A stretch of 64,000 bases of DNA from the NCBI RefSeq assembly GCF_000816845.1, contig NZ_CP006877.1:2981501-3045500 (forward strand), in the 5' to 3' direction. The position numbers and the translations under genes were made by a program. This document shows positions 44,048-53,750 of the stretch, one piece after another (position 1 is the stretch's first letter; the number at the start of each line of letters is the position of its first letter). Source of the stretch: Rhizobium gallicum bv. gallicum R602sp. GTDB lineage: Bacteria > Pseudomonadota > Alphaproteobacteria > Rhizobiales > Rhizobiaceae. Below the pieces are notes generated by a model. It searched no databases, had not been told where the DNA came from, and saw nothing but the letters and a program-made list of their open reading frames with translations.

Positions 44048-44923
44048 ATGCTGGCACGCACCGCAACCCGCAGCCCCGGCCCTCTCGCCCGCGCCTTTGA
44101 CCGCTTCCTTCTCAATCGGGCAGCCGTCTTCGGGCTATGCGTCGCAGTCCCGATGCTGGCGATCATCCTCTCTTATCCGCTCTGGTGGCGTTTCCTGCCG
44201 AACGACATCGATCTTCTGGCGATGAACAGCGGCCCGACCGCGACGCATTGGTTCGGCACGGACGGCGTTGGCCGCGACGTCTTTGCCCGGGTTATGGAGG
44301 GCGGCCGCATCTCGCTTCTGGTCGCTGTCGCCTCGACTGCGATCTCGGCGATGATCGGTTTCCTCTTCGGCGCCGTCTCCGCCCTGGCCGGCCGTTGGGC
44401 TGATGCGCTTTCGATGCGCTTCGTCGACCTGGTAATGACGCTGCCGCCGGTCATCTTCCTGCTCGTGCTCGCCTCGATTGCCGGTACCGGCATCTGGCCG
44501 ACGGTGCTGGTGATCTCGCTGCTCTCCTGGCCGCTGCTTGCCCGCATGATCCGCTCGCGACTGCTGGAACTGCGCGAACGCGATTTCGTCCTGGCGGCGC
44601 GCGGCATGGGTGCCGGCCTGCCGCACCTGCTCTTCCGTCACGGCCTGCCGAATTCGATCGATATCCTGATGGTCTATGCAACGCTGCAGATCGCCAATGC
44701 CATTCTTCTCGAGGCCGGCCTCTCCTTCCTCGGGCTCGGCATTGCGCCGCCGGCTGCAAGCTGGGGCAACATGTTGAATGCCGCCCGCTCCACCGCAGTT
44801 CTCGAACAATATCCATGGCAATGGCTCTTCCCCGGTGGGGCGCTGGTCCTTGCCGTGCTTGCGATCAATTTCATTGGCGATGGCCTGAGGGACGCCTTCG
44901 ATCCTCGCGCCGAATTAAACTGA
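44048..44923 (+). CDS. ABC transporter permease (DppC/OppC type)
   Basis: A permease of about 291 residues that pairs with the one at 43085. The N-terminal helix is followed by the typical DppC element [20 protein letters not shown]. The coupling loop [19 protein letters not shown] matches the EAA motif. Start at ATG 44048 (AAGGTGGG eight bases before); a GTG three bases earlier is also possible. Ends 19 bases before the first DapA-family gene. Confidence 0.93.
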   Translation: MLARTATRSPGPLARAFDRFLLNRAAVFGLCVAVPMLAIILSYPLWWRFLPNDIDLLAMNSGPTATHWFGTDGVGRDVFARVMEGGRISLLVAVASTAISAMIGFLFGAVSALAGRWADALSMRFVDLVMTLPPVIFLLVLASIAGTGIWPTVLVISLLSWPLLARMIRSRLLELRERDFVLAARGMGAGLPHLLFRHGLPNSIDILMVYATLQIANAILLEAGLSFLGLGIAPPAASWGNMLNAARSTAVLEQYPWQWLFPGGALVLAVLAINFIGDGLRDAFDPRAELN

Positions 44924-44942
44924 CAATCGAAAGAAAGCGAAA

Positions 44943-45860
44943 ATGAGCAAATTCAAGGGTGTGGTTCCTCCTGTCGTAACGCCGCTGAACGACGATCTCA
45001 CCGTCGACTATCCCTCCTATACGCGCGTTCTGGAGCACCTGATCGGCGCCGGCTGCCACGGGGTCTTCGTGCTCGGCTCGACGAGCGAGGTGGTGTTTTA
45101 CGACGACAAGACGCGGCGCGAGATCATCGAACATTCGGCGAAGGTGGTGAACGGCCGCGTGCCGCTCATCGTCGGCACCATCGATCCGACGACCGATCGG
45201 GTCATTTCGCATGCGAAGATCGCAAAGGCAGCGGGCGCCGACGCCGTTGTCGTGACAGCGCCCTTCTATACCGTTACCAGCCAGTCCGAGATCCTCGACC
45301 ACTTCCGCTATATCCGCGACGCCGTCGATGTGCCGCTCATCGCCTATGACATTCCCGTCTGCGTCAACGTCAAGCTGCAACGCCAAACGACGGTGACGCT
45401 CGCCAAGGAAGGCACGATCATCGGCTTGAAGGATTCAAGCGGCGACGACGGCAATTTCCGCTATGCGCTTCTGGATCTCGCCGCGCACAAGGACATTTTC
45501 CTGATGACAGGCTCGGAAATCGTTGTTGATACGGCGCTGCTGATGGGGGCCCACGGCGTCGTTCCCGGCATCGCCAATGTCGACCCGCACGGTTATGTCC
45601 GCCTTTGGGATGCGGCGCAGCGTGGCGACTGGGCTCTCGCGAAGAAGGAGCAGGAACGTCTTTGCCGGCTCTTCGAAATCGTCTGGGTTGCGCAGGGCCG
45701 TGTCAGCGGCGGCGCCTCGGGCATCGGCGCCTTCAAGACCGCCATGAAGCAGCTTGGCATCATCGACACTGCCTTCATGCCGCGTCCGCGTGCTCCCCTC
45801 AACGAAGCCGAGACCGCCAAGATCGACGATATCCTGCGCGCGACCGGGCTGCTTGGCTGA
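44943..45860 (+). CDS. Dihydrodipicolinate synthase/N-acetylneuraminate lyase family protein (first copy)
   Basis: A 305-residue class I aldolase-type TIM barrel. It carries [17 protein letters not shown], the GSTSEVVFY element (family motif GTTGE position), proton-shuttle Tyr135 (LIAYDIP) and Schiff-base Lys163 ([10 protein letters not shown]). The active site is intact. Family members cleave or form 2-keto acids; its place between permease and ATPase genes argues for a catabolic lyase rather than lysine synthesis. The stop overlaps the next start by one base (TGATG). Confidence 0.9.
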   Translation: MSKFKGVVPPVVTPLNDDLTVDYPSYTRVLEHLIGAGCHGVFVLGSTSEVVFYDDKTRREIIEHSAKVVNGRVPLIVGTIDPTTDRVISHAKIAKAAGADAVVVTAPFYTVTSQSEILDHFRYIRDAVDVPLIAYDIPVCVNVKLQRQTTVTLAKEGTIIGLKDSSGDDGNFRYALLDLAAHKDIFLMTGSEIVVDTALLMGAHGVVPGIANVDPHGYVRLWDAAQRGDWALAKKEQERLCRLFEIVWVAQGRVSGGASGIGAFKTAMKQLGIIDTAFMPRPRAPLNEAETAKIDDILRATGLLG

Positions 45861-46885
45861 TGATCGCCATGCAACAGACCGCCGACCCCATTCTCGACAT
45901 TCGCGGACTGCGGACGATCTTTCGCATCCGCGGCGGCGAGGTGACGGCGGTCAATGGCATCGACCTTGCCGTCGCCGCCGGCGAGACGCTGGCACTTGTC
46001 GGCGAATCCGGCTCGGGCAAGTCGGTAACGAGCCTTTCGGTCATGCGACTACTGACCCGCAATATCGGCGCGATCGCCGCCGGCAGCATTCGCCTGAAGC
46101 GGAAGAGCGGCACCGTCGCCGACCTCGTCCTGCTTGACGAGCATGACATGCGAAAGGTCCGCGGCGACGATATCGGCATGGTGTTTCAGGAGCCGATGTC
46201 GAGCCTCAATCCCGTCTTCACCATCGGCGACCAGATATCGGAGCCGATCCGCATTCATCGCGGGGCGGACCGGAAGGCCGCGATGAATGCGGCCATTGCC
46301 CTGCTCGAGAGCGTTGGCATTCCCGATGCGAAGCGCCGTGCCGGCCAATATCCGCATGAACTTTCCGGCGGCATGCGCCAGCGCGCGACGATCGCCATGG
46401 CGCTCGCCTGCGATCCGGCACTGCTGATTGCCGACGAGCCGACGACGGCGCTCGACGTGACGATCCAGGCGCAGATCCTCGACCTGCTCTTGAAGCTGCA
46501 GCGCGAGCGCGGCATGGCGATGCTCTTCGTCACCCATAATCTCGGCGTCGTCGCGGAAATCGCCCACCGCGTCGCGGTCATGTATGCCGGGCGGATCGTC
46601 GAGCAGGGGCCGGTCGGCGAGGTTTTCCGCAATCCGAAGCATCCCTATACGATCGGCCTGCTCGCCTCGATGCCGCGGCTCGGCGACGCAACCCGCATGA
46701 AGCTTGCCGGCGAAAAGCTCGCCGCCATTCCCGGCATGGTGCCGAGCCTGATGAAAATGCCCCAGGGCTGCGCCTTCCAGCCACGGTGCAAGTTCGCCAT
46801 AGACGCGTGCCGCGCGGCTGTCCCGCCGCTCGAAGACGTCAATCCGCAGCATAAAAGCCGCTGCATCCGCTGGCGGGAGATCTAG
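45860..46885 (+). CDS. ABC transporter ATP-binding protein (DppD/OppD type)
   Basis: A 341-residue ATPase with Walker [13 protein letters not shown]-loop [11 protein letters not shown], signature [12 protein letters not shown] and Walker [14 protein letters not shown]. The C-terminal oligopeptide-type extension has a cysteine cluster ([16 protein letters not shown]). Its ATG overlaps the preceding lyase stop; an ATG three codons later is a minor alternative. Works with the ATPase directly downstream to energise the importer. Confidence 0.94.
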   Translation: MIAMQQTADPILDIRGLRTIFRIRGGEVTAVNGIDLAVAAGETLALVGESGSGKSVTSLSVMRLLTRNIGAIAAGSIRLKRKSGTVADLVLLDEHDMRKVRGDDIGMVFQEPMSSLNPVFTIGDQISEPIRIHRGADRKAAMNAAIALLESVGIPDAKRRAGQYPHELSGGMRQRATIAMALACDPALLIADEPTTALDVTIQAQILDLLLKLQRERGMAMLFVTHNLGVVAEIAHRVAVMYAGRIVEQGPVGEVFRNPKHPYTIGLLASMPRLGDATRMKLAGEKLAAIPGMVPSLMKMPQGCAFQPRCKFAIDACRAAVPPLEDVNPQHKSRCIRWREI

Positions 46886-47839
46886 ATGAACGAGCCATTG
46901 CTTTCCGTTTCCGGTCTCGCGAAACATTATACGTCGCGCGGCACGAAACTTACCATCCTGCAGGATATCTCCTTCGATATCGGCAAGGGCGAGGTCGTCG
47001 GCCTCGTCGGCGAATCCGGCAGCGGCAAGACGACGATCGGCCGCTCGGTGCTGCGGCTGGTCGAGCCCTCCTCCGGAAGCGTGCGTTTTGACGGAACCGA
47101 ACTCACCGCGCTATCCGCCTCCGCCATGCGGAGCGCCCGGCCGCGCATGCAGTATATTTTCCAGGACCCCTATGCCAGCCTCTCGCCGCGCATGACGATC
47201 GGCGAAATCCTGACCGAGGGGCTGAAGATCCAGGGCATCGGAAAGCACGAGGAAAGGCTCGACCGGGCGCGCTCCGCCCTTGAGCAGGTCGATCTTCCGG
47301 CCGACGCCCTCAATCGCTATGCACATGAATTTTCCGGCGGACAGCGCCAACGCATCGGTATTGCCCGCGCCTTGACGCTGTCGCCGGAATTCATCGTTGC
47401 CGACGAGCCCGTTTCGGCGCTCGACGTCTCCATCCAGGCCCAGGTCATCAACCTTCTGCGCGATCTGCAGCAGCGCCTCGGCCTCACCATGCTGTTCATT
47501 TCGCATGACCTGGCGGTGGTCGAATATATCTGCGACCGCGTGATCGTGCTCTATCTCGGGCGGATCATGGAGATCGCACCGAGCGCCGATCTCTATGCCA
47601 GGCCGCAGCATCCCTATACCCGCGCCCTGCTCTCGGCGATCCCCTCGCCTGACCCGGATGCCCGGCGTAACCGGCAGATATTGAAGGGCGACATTCCAAG
47701 CCCGGCCAATCCGCCAAGCGGCTGCGTCTTCCGGACGCGCTGTCCAAAGGCGCTGGATGCCTGCGCCCGGACCGTGCCGGAACTGCGCGAAGTGGCCCCT
47801 TCGCATTTCAAGGCCTGCATTCGAGACGACCTGAATTGA
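46886..47839 (+). CDS. ABC transporter ATP-binding protein (DppF/OppF type)
   Basis: A 317-residue ATPase with Walker A GESGSGKTTIG, Q-loop IFQDPYASLSPRM, signature FSGGQRQRIGIA and Walker B FIVADEPVSALDV. The C-terminal extension is GCVFRTRCPKALDACAR. It starts on the base after the preceding stop codon, so the two ATPases are translated in tandem. Completes a full SBP-permease-permease-ATPase-ATPase transporter. Confidence 0.94.
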   Translation: MNEPLLSVSGLAKHYTSRGTKLTILQDISFDIGKGEVVGLVGESGSGKTTIGRSVLRLVEPSSGSVRFDGTELTALSASAMRSARPRMQYIFQDPYASLSPRMTIGEILTEGLKIQGIGKHEERLDRARSALEQVDLPADALNRYAHEFSGGQRQRIGIARALTLSPEFIVADEPVSALDVSIQAQVINLLRDLQQRLGLTMLFISHDLAVVEYICDRVIVLYLGRIMEIAPSADLYARPQHPYTRALLSAIPSPDPDARRNRQILKGDIPSPANPPSGCVFRTRCPKALDACARTVPELREVAPSHFKACIRDDLN

Positions 47840-47858
47840 TCGGCAAAAGGAGCATTCG

Positions 47859-48797
47859 GTGACAGCGAAAAGGCGGCATCCGATCGGCGGGAACTGGGCA
47901 AGCCTTCTTTTGCCGATCGAGACAGACGACAGCATAAATTTCGAAAAGCTCGGCGAGGAAATCGATATTCTGATCGCAGCCGGCGTCGACGGCATTTATT
48001 CGAACGGTACGGCGGGCGAATTCCATAACCAGACCGAAGCGGAATTCGACCGCATCCAGTCCATGCTCTGCGAGCGTTGCACGAAAGCCGGAATGCCCTT
48101 CGTCATCGGCGCATGCCAGCCGGATGCGATGATCCAGCTGGACCGCGTCCGGCGTGCAGCCTTCTTCAGGCCGCTTGCCATTCAGGTGATCCTGCCGGAC
48201 TGGTGGCCGGTCAACGATCTCGAAGCTGCCGATTTCCTGGCGAGGGCATCTAAGGTCGCCGATGGGATTGCGCTGATCCTTTACAATCCGCCGCATGCCA
48301 AACGCGTTCTGACGCCGAGCGAGCTTGCAAATATCTGCATCCCCTGCCCTGATATCGTCGGCATCAAGCTTTCCGATGGCGGCGCGCACTGGTATGGCGA
48401 AGCGCGGAAATACCTCCAGGAATTCTCGCTCTTCGTACCCGGCCATCACCTGGCGACCGGCATGAGTAAAGGCGTGGCTGCAGGCGCATTTTCCAACGTC
48501 GCCTGCCTCAGCCCGCGCGGCGCGCAGCGATGGACCGATCTGATGAAGACCGACCTCGAGGCGTCATTGGAAGCCGAACGCCGGATCTGCAAATTCATGG
48601 ACGAACATATCGTCCCCTTCCGCCAGAAGGCCGGTTATTCGAATGCTGCGCTCGATAAACTGCTGAGCGCAATCGGCAATTGGGGACCTGTCGGAACTCG
48701 GCTGCGGTGGCCCTACCGCGCCATCGACGAGGCGGAGGCGACGCGGCTCAGCGAGATCGCGCGCGACGAGCTGGGCGAGCTCTTTTTTGCTCCCTAA
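47859..48797 (+). CDS. Dihydrodipicolinate synthase family protein (second copy)
   Basis: A 312-residue DapA-family barrel, quite different from the copy at 44943. It opens HPIGGNWASLLLPIETDD, has SNGTAGEFHNQ at the substrate-carboxylate loop, Tyr142 (LILYNPPHA) and Schiff-base Lys170 (IVGIKLSDGG). The GTG start has AAAAGGAG six bases before it. Two distinct lyases in one uptake operon suggest two cleavage or dehydration steps, or two stereoisomeric substrates (inference). Its end overlaps the converging dehydrogenase gene by four bases. Confidence 0.88.
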   Translation: MTAKRRHPIGGNWASLLLPIETDDSINFEKLGEEIDILIAAGVDGIYSNGTAGEFHNQTEAEFDRIQSMLCERCTKAGMPFVIGACQPDAMIQLDRVRRAAFFRPLAIQVILPDWWPVNDLEAADFLARASKVADGIALILYNPPHAKRVLTPSELANICIPCPDIVGIKLSDGGAHWYGEARKYLQEFSLFVPGHHLATGMSKGVAAGAFSNVACLSPRGAQRWTDLMKTDLEASLEAERRICKFMDEHIVPFRQKAGYSNAALDKLLSAIGNWGPVGTRLRWPYRAIDEAEATRLSEIARDELGELFFAP

Positions 48798-49825
48798 AAC
48801 ACCAGCTGCACCTTGCAGGCAGCCGAACGATCGCCGGCCTGTTCGAAAGCATCCAAAGCGCGTTCGAGGGGAAAGCTGTGGCTGATGACCGGACGGATGT
48901 CGATCTGCCGGCTGGCAATCAATGCCACCGCATCCTTGAATTCGCTGTGAAAGCGTTGCGAACCGTGGATATGCAGTTCCTTGCCGACCAGGGCGTTGAG
49001 CGGAATGGCTATGTCGCCGGTCACGCCCACCTGCACGATCGTGCCGCGCGGCTTGACCGACGCAATCGCAAAGCGGATTGCCGGTGCTGCGGCTGAGCAT
49101 TCGAATGCAAGGTCGAAATAGCCTTTGCCGGCTTCGTAGGGCGCGAGCGCAGCCTGATCTTTTGCGTTGATCGTTTTGTCCGCTCCCATTGCGCTTGCGC
49201 GCCGGAGTGCTGCGTCAGCGAGGTCGGTGACGACGATTTCCGCAGCCTGATGATAACGCGCCGCGGCAACGGCAAGACATCCTATCGGGCCGGCGCCGGT
49301 AATCAGCACCTTTTTTCCCGCGACTTCGCCCGCGCGTGACGCTGCATGCAGGCAGACGGCAAGCGGTTCGGCGCATGCCGCTTCGGCCGCATCGACATCT
49401 CCTAAAACAGCAACGCATTGCACCGCCGGCACGACCAACCACTGGCGAAACATGCCTTGCTCATGGGGAAGCCGCATGGCGCTTCCCATGAAGCGCATGT
49501 CGAGGCAGTGGATCGGCTGCCCGCGCTGGCAATATTCGCACGATCCGCACGGCTGGCTCGGATTGATGGCGACCAGGGTGCCCTCAGGCAGGGCCACTCC
49601 GGCGCCCGCCGTCTCGACGAAGCCGGACGCCTCGTGTCCGGGAATGATCGGCTCGCGCACGCGCACCGGCCCGAAGCCGCCGTCCTGGTAGTAATGGAGG
49701 TCGGAGCCGCAAATCCCTGCAGCCGCCATGCGCAAGAGCACTTCGCCTTCGCCCGGTTCCTGCACGGAGCCTGCCTCGACCCTCAGGTCGCGTGCGCCGT
49801 AAAGCCGGGCAAATCGCGTCTGCAT
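48794..49825 (-). CDS. Zinc-dependent alcohol dehydrogenase, L-idonate 5-dehydrogenase-like
   Basis: A 343-residue medium-chain dehydrogenase. The catalytic zinc site is AAGICGSDLHYYQDGGFG plus the GHEASG motif. The structural zinc cysteines are in CGSCEYCQRGQPIHC. NAD(P) binding is VLITGAGPIGCLAVAAA. The HYYQDGGFG stretch is typical of idonate 5-dehydrogenases, which oxidise L-idonate to 5-keto-gluconate. GGGGAGA lies about eight bases before the ATG at 49825. Last gene of the operon gntR-dctP-dctQ-dctM-idnD-like. The substrate is a family-based guess. Confidence 0.85.
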   Translation of the reverse strand: MQTRFARLYGARDLRVEAGSVQEPGEGEVLLRMAAAGICGSDLHYYQDGGFGPVRVREPIIPGHEASGFVETAGAGVALPEGTLVAINPSQPCGSCEYCQRGQPIHCLDMRFMGSAMRLPHEQGMFRQWLVVPAVQCVAVLGDVDAAEAACAEPLAVCLHAASRAGEVAGKKVLITGAGPIGCLAVAAARYHQAAEIVVTDLADAALRRASAMGADKTINAKDQAALAPYEAGKGYFDLAFECSAAAPAIRFAIASVKPRGTIVQVGVTGDIAIPLNALVGKELHIHGSQRFHSEFKDAVALIASRQIDIRPVISHSFPLERALDAFEQAGDRSAACKVQLVF

Positions 49826-49839
49826 AGGCTTTCTCCCCA

Positions 49840-51246
49840 TTACTTCAGCAAGCCGAGCTGCTGCGGCAGCCAGAGCGAGACCGACGGGATGAAGGTGATC
49901 AGGATCAGTGCGACGAACAGCGGAACGAGCCAGGGCAGGATCGCCATGGTCGTGCGCTCGACGGAGAGTTTTGCCACCCGTGAAAGGACGAACAATACCA
50001 TTCCGAGCGGCGGATGAAGCAAGCCGATCATCAAATTGAGCGTCATGATCAGGCCGAACTGCACGGGATCGATCTGGAACTGCATCACGATCGGCAGCAG
50101 GATCGGAACAAGGATGGTGATCGCCGCGATCGTATCCAGGAAGCAGCCGACGAAAAGCATCAGCAGATTGACGAGGATCAGGAAAACCCACTTGTTGTCG
50201 GTGATCGACAGGATCGCCGTCGACAAGAGCTGCGCGGCCTGGCTGACTGTCAGCAGCCAGGCAAAGACCGAGGCCGCGGTGACGATGAAGAGGACCGAGG
50301 CCGTGGTCTCGATCGTATCGAAGCTCGCCTTGGCGAGCGTCGATAGCGTCATGGTGCGGTAGCGCACTAGCCCCAGGAAAAGCGACCAGAGCACCGCCGC
50401 GACTGCCGCTTCCGTCGGCGTAAACCAGCCCATTGTCATGCCGCCGATGAGAATGACCGGCGTCATCAGGGCCATGACCGCTGAAAAGGAGAAATACCAA
50501 TCCAGTGCCAGAAGCGCGGCAAGCGCGATGCCGACCGACACGTTCATCGACAAGCCGGCAAGTATCATGAGGTAAATCGCGACGGGAACGAGCAGCACCA
50601 CGACGATTTCCAGCGACGCCGACAGAAGCTGCTTGACATCGAAGGGCGCATCCGACCCCCAGCTCCGCGCATAGGCGAATCCGGCAACGGTCACCATCAT
50701 CAGAACGGTCATGACGATGCCGGGCAGAATGCCGGCCATGAACAGGGCGCCGATCGAGACGTTCGCCATCATGCCGTAGATGACAAAGGGCAAAGACGGC
50801 GGGAAGATCGGTCCGAGCGTCGCCGAGGCCGCCGTGACGCCGACGGCTGCTTCAACCGGGTAGCCGTGGTCCTTCATCGCCTTGATCTCGATGGTGCCGA
50901 TCCCGGCGGCATCCGCAAGCGCGGTTCCGGACATGCCGGAGAAGATCACAGAGCCTATGATGTTGACCTGCGCGAGGCCGCCCTTCATCCAGCCGACGAG
51001 GGCGACCGCAAACGAATATATACGTCCGGTCACCCCTGCCGAATTCATCAGGTTGCCGGCGAGAATGAAAAACGGGACGGCAAGCAGCGGAAAACTCTCG
51101 ACGCCGGCAATCATTCGCTGGGCGACGATGATGTCGGGCGCGACACCGTAAAGGACGATATAGAGCACCGAGGCGGTCGCCATCGAGATCGCGACCGGCA
51201 CGCCGATGACCATCAGCAGGAGAAACGAGCCGACAAGCAGGAGCAT
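49840..51246 (-). CDS. TRAP transporter large permease (DctM)
   Basis: A 468-residue, highly hydrophobic protein with about 12 helices. It has MLLLVGSFLLLMVIGVPVAI at the N-terminus and family stretches GVTGRIYSFAVALVGWMKGG, SGTALADAAGIGTIEIKAM and LFVGCFLDTIAAITILVPIL. GAGGA precedes the ATG. It uses an ion gradient to import a carboxylate-type substrate delivered by the DctP protein. Four bases after the small-subunit gene. Confidence 0.94.
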   Translation of the reverse strand: MLLLVGSFLLLMVIGVPVAISMATASVLYIVLYGVAPDIIVAQRMIAGVESFPLLAVPFFILAGNLMNSAGVTGRIYSFAVALVGWMKGGLAQVNIIGSVIFSGMSGTALADAAGIGTIEIKAMKDHGYPVEAAVGVTAASATLGPIFPPSLPFVIYGMMANVSIGALFMAGILPGIVMTVLMMVTVAGFAYARSWGSDAPFDVKQLLSASLEIVVVLLVPVAIYLMILAGLSMNVSVGIALAALLALDWYFSFSAVMALMTPVILIGGMTMGWFTPTEAAVAAVLWSLFLGLVRYRTMTLSTLAKASFDTIETTASVLFIVTAASVFAWLLTVSQAAQLLSTAILSITDNKWVFLILVNLLMLFVGCFLDTIAAITILVPILLPIVMQFQIDPVQFGLIMTLNLMIGLLHPPLGMVLFVLSRVAKLSVERTTMAILPWLVPLFVALILITFIPSVSLWLPQQLGLLK

Positions 51247-51250
51247 GTGA

Positions 51251-51823
51251 TCAATCCTCGATTTTCTGGAATTCCTCGGGCCGCTCCAGGACGGAATAGC
51301 CGCGGCGCATATTGGCAACGAAGACCACGATGGCGCGCAGCAGCATCAGGACGAATGCGGCAAAGACGCTGTAAAAAACGATGTTGCGCGGCAGCGCGAT
51401 GGTCACCATCTCCTCCCCGGCGACAATCTGCACATAGCGCCACATCAGATGGCAGCCGTAGGCAAAGAAGGCGATGCGGACGACATCGACGAAGCTGGCA
51501 AGGATCCTCGCCATCCGCTGCGGCATGTAGTGGTAGAACACGTCCACCTGTATGTGGCGCGAGGTTCGCACGCACATGACCGAACCGAGAAAGACGACGC
51601 CGATCAGGCAGTTGATGGCTATCTCTTCCGTCCAGGCATAGCTGTCGTTCAATACATAGCGCGTGAAGAACTGCAGAAAGACACAGCCGGTCATGAGCCA
51701 GAAGACGATCAGGGTGATCCAGTCCTCCGGGGCATAATCCGAGGCTTTTGCGATCGGAGCCGCGCCTTCGAACGTATGGGCAATCTCGTCTGGGGTGATC
51801 TGGGTGTGGACTTCTTGCGACAT
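51251..51823 (-). CDS. TRAP transporter small permease (DctQ)
   Basis: A 190-residue protein with four hydrophobic helices after a polar N-terminus. The typical stretch FLMTGCVFLQFFTRYVLNDS contains the tryptophan-rich helix end of the DctQ family (YAWTEEIAINCLIGVVFLGS). It pairs with the large permease downstream. No strong ribosome site is visible before the ATG, so the exact start is less certain. Confidence 0.9.
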   Translation of the reverse strand: MSQEVHTQITPDEIAHTFEGAAPIAKASDYAPEDWITLIVFWLMTGCVFLQFFTRYVLNDSYAWTEEIAINCLIGVVFLGSVMCVRTSRHIQVDVFYHYMPQRMARILASFVDVVRIAFFAYGCHLMWRYVQIVAGEEMVTIALPRNIVFYSVFAAFVLMLLRAIVVFVANMRRGYSVLERPEEFQKIED

Positions 51824-51886
51824 GGGGAACGTCCGTTTTCGCCGGAAAGGAGGATGCGGCGCTCAATGGCGCCGCGTCCTTTGCGA

Positions 51887-52861
51887 TTACTGGATAGCGC
51901 GGATGGCTTCCCAGTCGGTCTTTTCGTAGCCGAAATCCTCGAAGGCCACTTTCTCGGCAACTGCCTTCTCGAAGTCGGCCTTGTCGACTTCCGTCACGTT
52001 GAGCCCCTTCTCCTTGAAGGTGGCGATGAGGCCCTTTTCCCGTCCTTCGATAGTCTTCGTGGTACGCTCTGCAGCTTCCCGCATCACGGTCTCGAAGATT
52101 GTCTTGTCCTCGTCGGACAGGCTCGACCACAGGGTCTTGGAAACCACGGTGTTCAGATGATCGACGATATGGCCGGTCAGGATGATGTTCTTCTGAACCT
52201 CGTAGAATTTCTTCGCCTCAATCGTCGTCAGCGGATTTTCCTGTGCCTCGACCGTGCCATTCTGAAGCGCAAGATAGACCTCGGCAAAGGCGATCGGCGT
52301 CGTGTTTGCGCCGCAGGCGCGGGGCATTGCAAGATAGGCAGGAACGTCGGGAACGCGGATTTTGAGACCCTGCATGTCGGCGCATTTGGCGATCGGCTTG
52401 TTCGAGGTCGTCTGGCGCGTGCCGTAATAGCTGACGGCAGTGATATGGTTGCCGGTCTTGTCTTCGTAGCCCTGTGCAAGGCGCTTGAAGACATCGCTCT
52501 TGGTGTAGGCGATCAGATGTTCCGGGCCGCGGAAGATATAGGGATAGTAGGTGACGCCGATCGGCTTGTAATCGCGCGCGGCAAAGCTCGAGCCGGAAAT
52601 GATGATATCGACGGTGCCGAGCTTCAGTCCCTGGTTGATGTCCGCTTCCTTGCCGAGCTGCGAAGCGGGATAGACCTCGATCTTGTAGCGCCCGCCGGTG
52701 CGCTTGTTGATCTCCTCGGATGCCCAGACCGAATCCGTGTGGAAGGGTTCGGACGTTTCATAGACATGGGCCCATTTCAGGACCGTCTGTGCATGTGCGC
52801 CAACCGTCGTCGCCATGATGGCGGCTGCGGTGCAAACTATCGTAGCCAGTCTGATCTTCAT
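51887..52861 (-). CDS. TRAP transporter substrate-binding protein (DctP)
   Basis: A 324-residue exported binding protein. The signal peptide ends near TVGAHAQT; GGGAGGAAAG precedes the ATG. Family features are LKWAHVYETSEPFHTDSVWA at the N-terminus and the conserved arginine region KIRVPDVPAYLAM, followed by TPIAFAEVYLALQNGTVEAQ. The family binds sugar acids, C4-dicarboxylates and similar; with the idonate-dehydrogenase-like enzyme, a hexonate is a reasonable guess. Confidence 0.93.
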   Translation of the reverse strand: MKIRLATIVCTAAAIMATTVGAHAQTVLKWAHVYETSEPFHTDSVWASEEINKRTGGRYKIEVYPASQLGKEADINQGLKLGTVDIIISGSSFAARDYKPIGVTYYPYIFRGPEHLIAYTKSDVFKRLAQGYEDKTGNHITAVSYYGTRQTTSNKPIAKCADMQGLKIRVPDVPAYLAMPRACGANTTPIAFAEVYLALQNGTVEAQENPLTTIEAKKFYEVQKNIILTGHIVDHLNTVVSKTLWSSLSDEDKTIFETVMREAAERTTKTIEGREKGLIATFKEKGLNVTEVDKADFEKAVAEKVAFEDFGYEKTDWEAIRAIQ

Positions 52862-52884
52862 CGCTCTTTCCTCCCGAGCTTGCG

Positions 52885-53637
52885 TTAGATCTTTGCATTC
52901 CTCCGGGCCGCAGCGCGGCCGCCTTCGTCTTCCCCGAAAAGCTCCTCCCCGAAGCTTTCGGAAAACCTCTTCTGCGATCGGTCGAGATGCGTCCGCATGG
53001 CCTGTTTGGCGGCAGCGGGGTCATTGGCGGCGATCGCATCTCTGATGGCGCGATGCTCCTCCATCGCGCGCGTCCACGAATCCGGTCCCTCGAAATGGCT
53101 CGCCAGCTTTTCGAAATACGGCGTCATGCGCTGATCGTAGATTTCGCCGGTGAAGCGGATGAGCACGGCATTTCCGACGATGCCGGCAATTGCCGTGTGA
53201 AAGGCGCGGTCGATTTCGAGCGCCGCATCGGTATCGTTCACAACGCTTGCCATCTGCTGCAGGTTCTCGTCGAGCAGTGCAATATGACCGGCGGTCGCGC
53301 GCTGCGCAGCCTCCTCGGCGATCGCGCATTCGATGATGGAGCGGGCCTGCAGCAGCTCGAAAGGCCCTTCGAACGGTTCGCGCTCCGGCTGAGCGGGCTG
53401 AACGGTGTGCTTGCGGGCGACATATATTCCCGAGCCCATGCGGATATGCACGAGCCCTTCCACTTCCAGCACGATCAATGCTTCACGAATGGTCGGACGC
53501 GAGACGCCCAGCTTTTCGGCAAGTTCGCGCTCCGGCGGGAGGCGCTGGCCAACGGCCAGTTCGCCAGTCGCGATCATCGAACGAATTTGGTCCGCCACCT
53601 GCCTGTAAAGGCGGCGCGATTCAACAGCCGAAAACAT
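52885..53637 (-). CDS. GntR-family regulator, FadR/FCD subfamily, of the TRAP operon
   Basis: A 250-residue regulator. The winged helix is RRLYRQVADQIRSMIATG, PPERELAEKLGVSRPTIREA and HIRMGSGIYV. The FCD helical domain follows (ARSIIECAIAEEAAQRA; EIDRAFHTAIAGIVGN; EEHRAIRDAIAANDP), with the metal-type histidines of the family. It is the first gene of the TRAP operon, 23 bases before dctP, and a perfect dyad lies just upstream (53672-53696), so it probably represses itself and the operon. Confidence 0.92.
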   Translation of the reverse strand: MFSAVESRRLYRQVADQIRSMIATGELAVGQRLPPERELAEKLGVSRPTIREALIVLEVEGLVHIRMGSGIYVARKHTVQPAQPEREPFEGPFELLQARSIIECAIAEEAAQRATAGHIALLDENLQQMASVVNDTDAALEIDRAFHTAIAGIVGNAVLIRFTGEIYDQRMTPYFEKLASHFEGPDSWTRAMEEHRAIRDAIAANDPAAAKQAMRTHLDRSQKRFSESFGEELFGEDEGGRAAARRNAKI

Positions 53638-53671
53638 CTAGCCTCCCCGGCGCATTTCTCCTCAAACGCGC

Positions 53672-53696
53672 AATTGGCCAAGTGGCCTGACCAATT
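53672..53696. promoter_or_regulatory. Operator candidate for the GntR regulator of the TRAP operon
   Basis: AATTGG (53672-53677) and CCAATT (53691-53696) are exact inverted arms of a 25-bp site, with inner GGCC elements. It lies 34 bases upstream of the regulator start. The AATTGG...CCAATT layout fits FadR-subfamily operators, such as those of LldR-type regulators. Assigned by position and symmetry. Confidence 0.6.
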
Positions 53697-53750
53697 CATC
53701 CATTCGTAACATTGATCGTCTCGTGCGTCAATCCGACGCAAGGACGGGCT

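Noticed and set aside
51449..52888. Plus-strand open frame (479 codons)
   Set aside because: Antisense to the dctQ and dctP genes; no domain or ribosome site.
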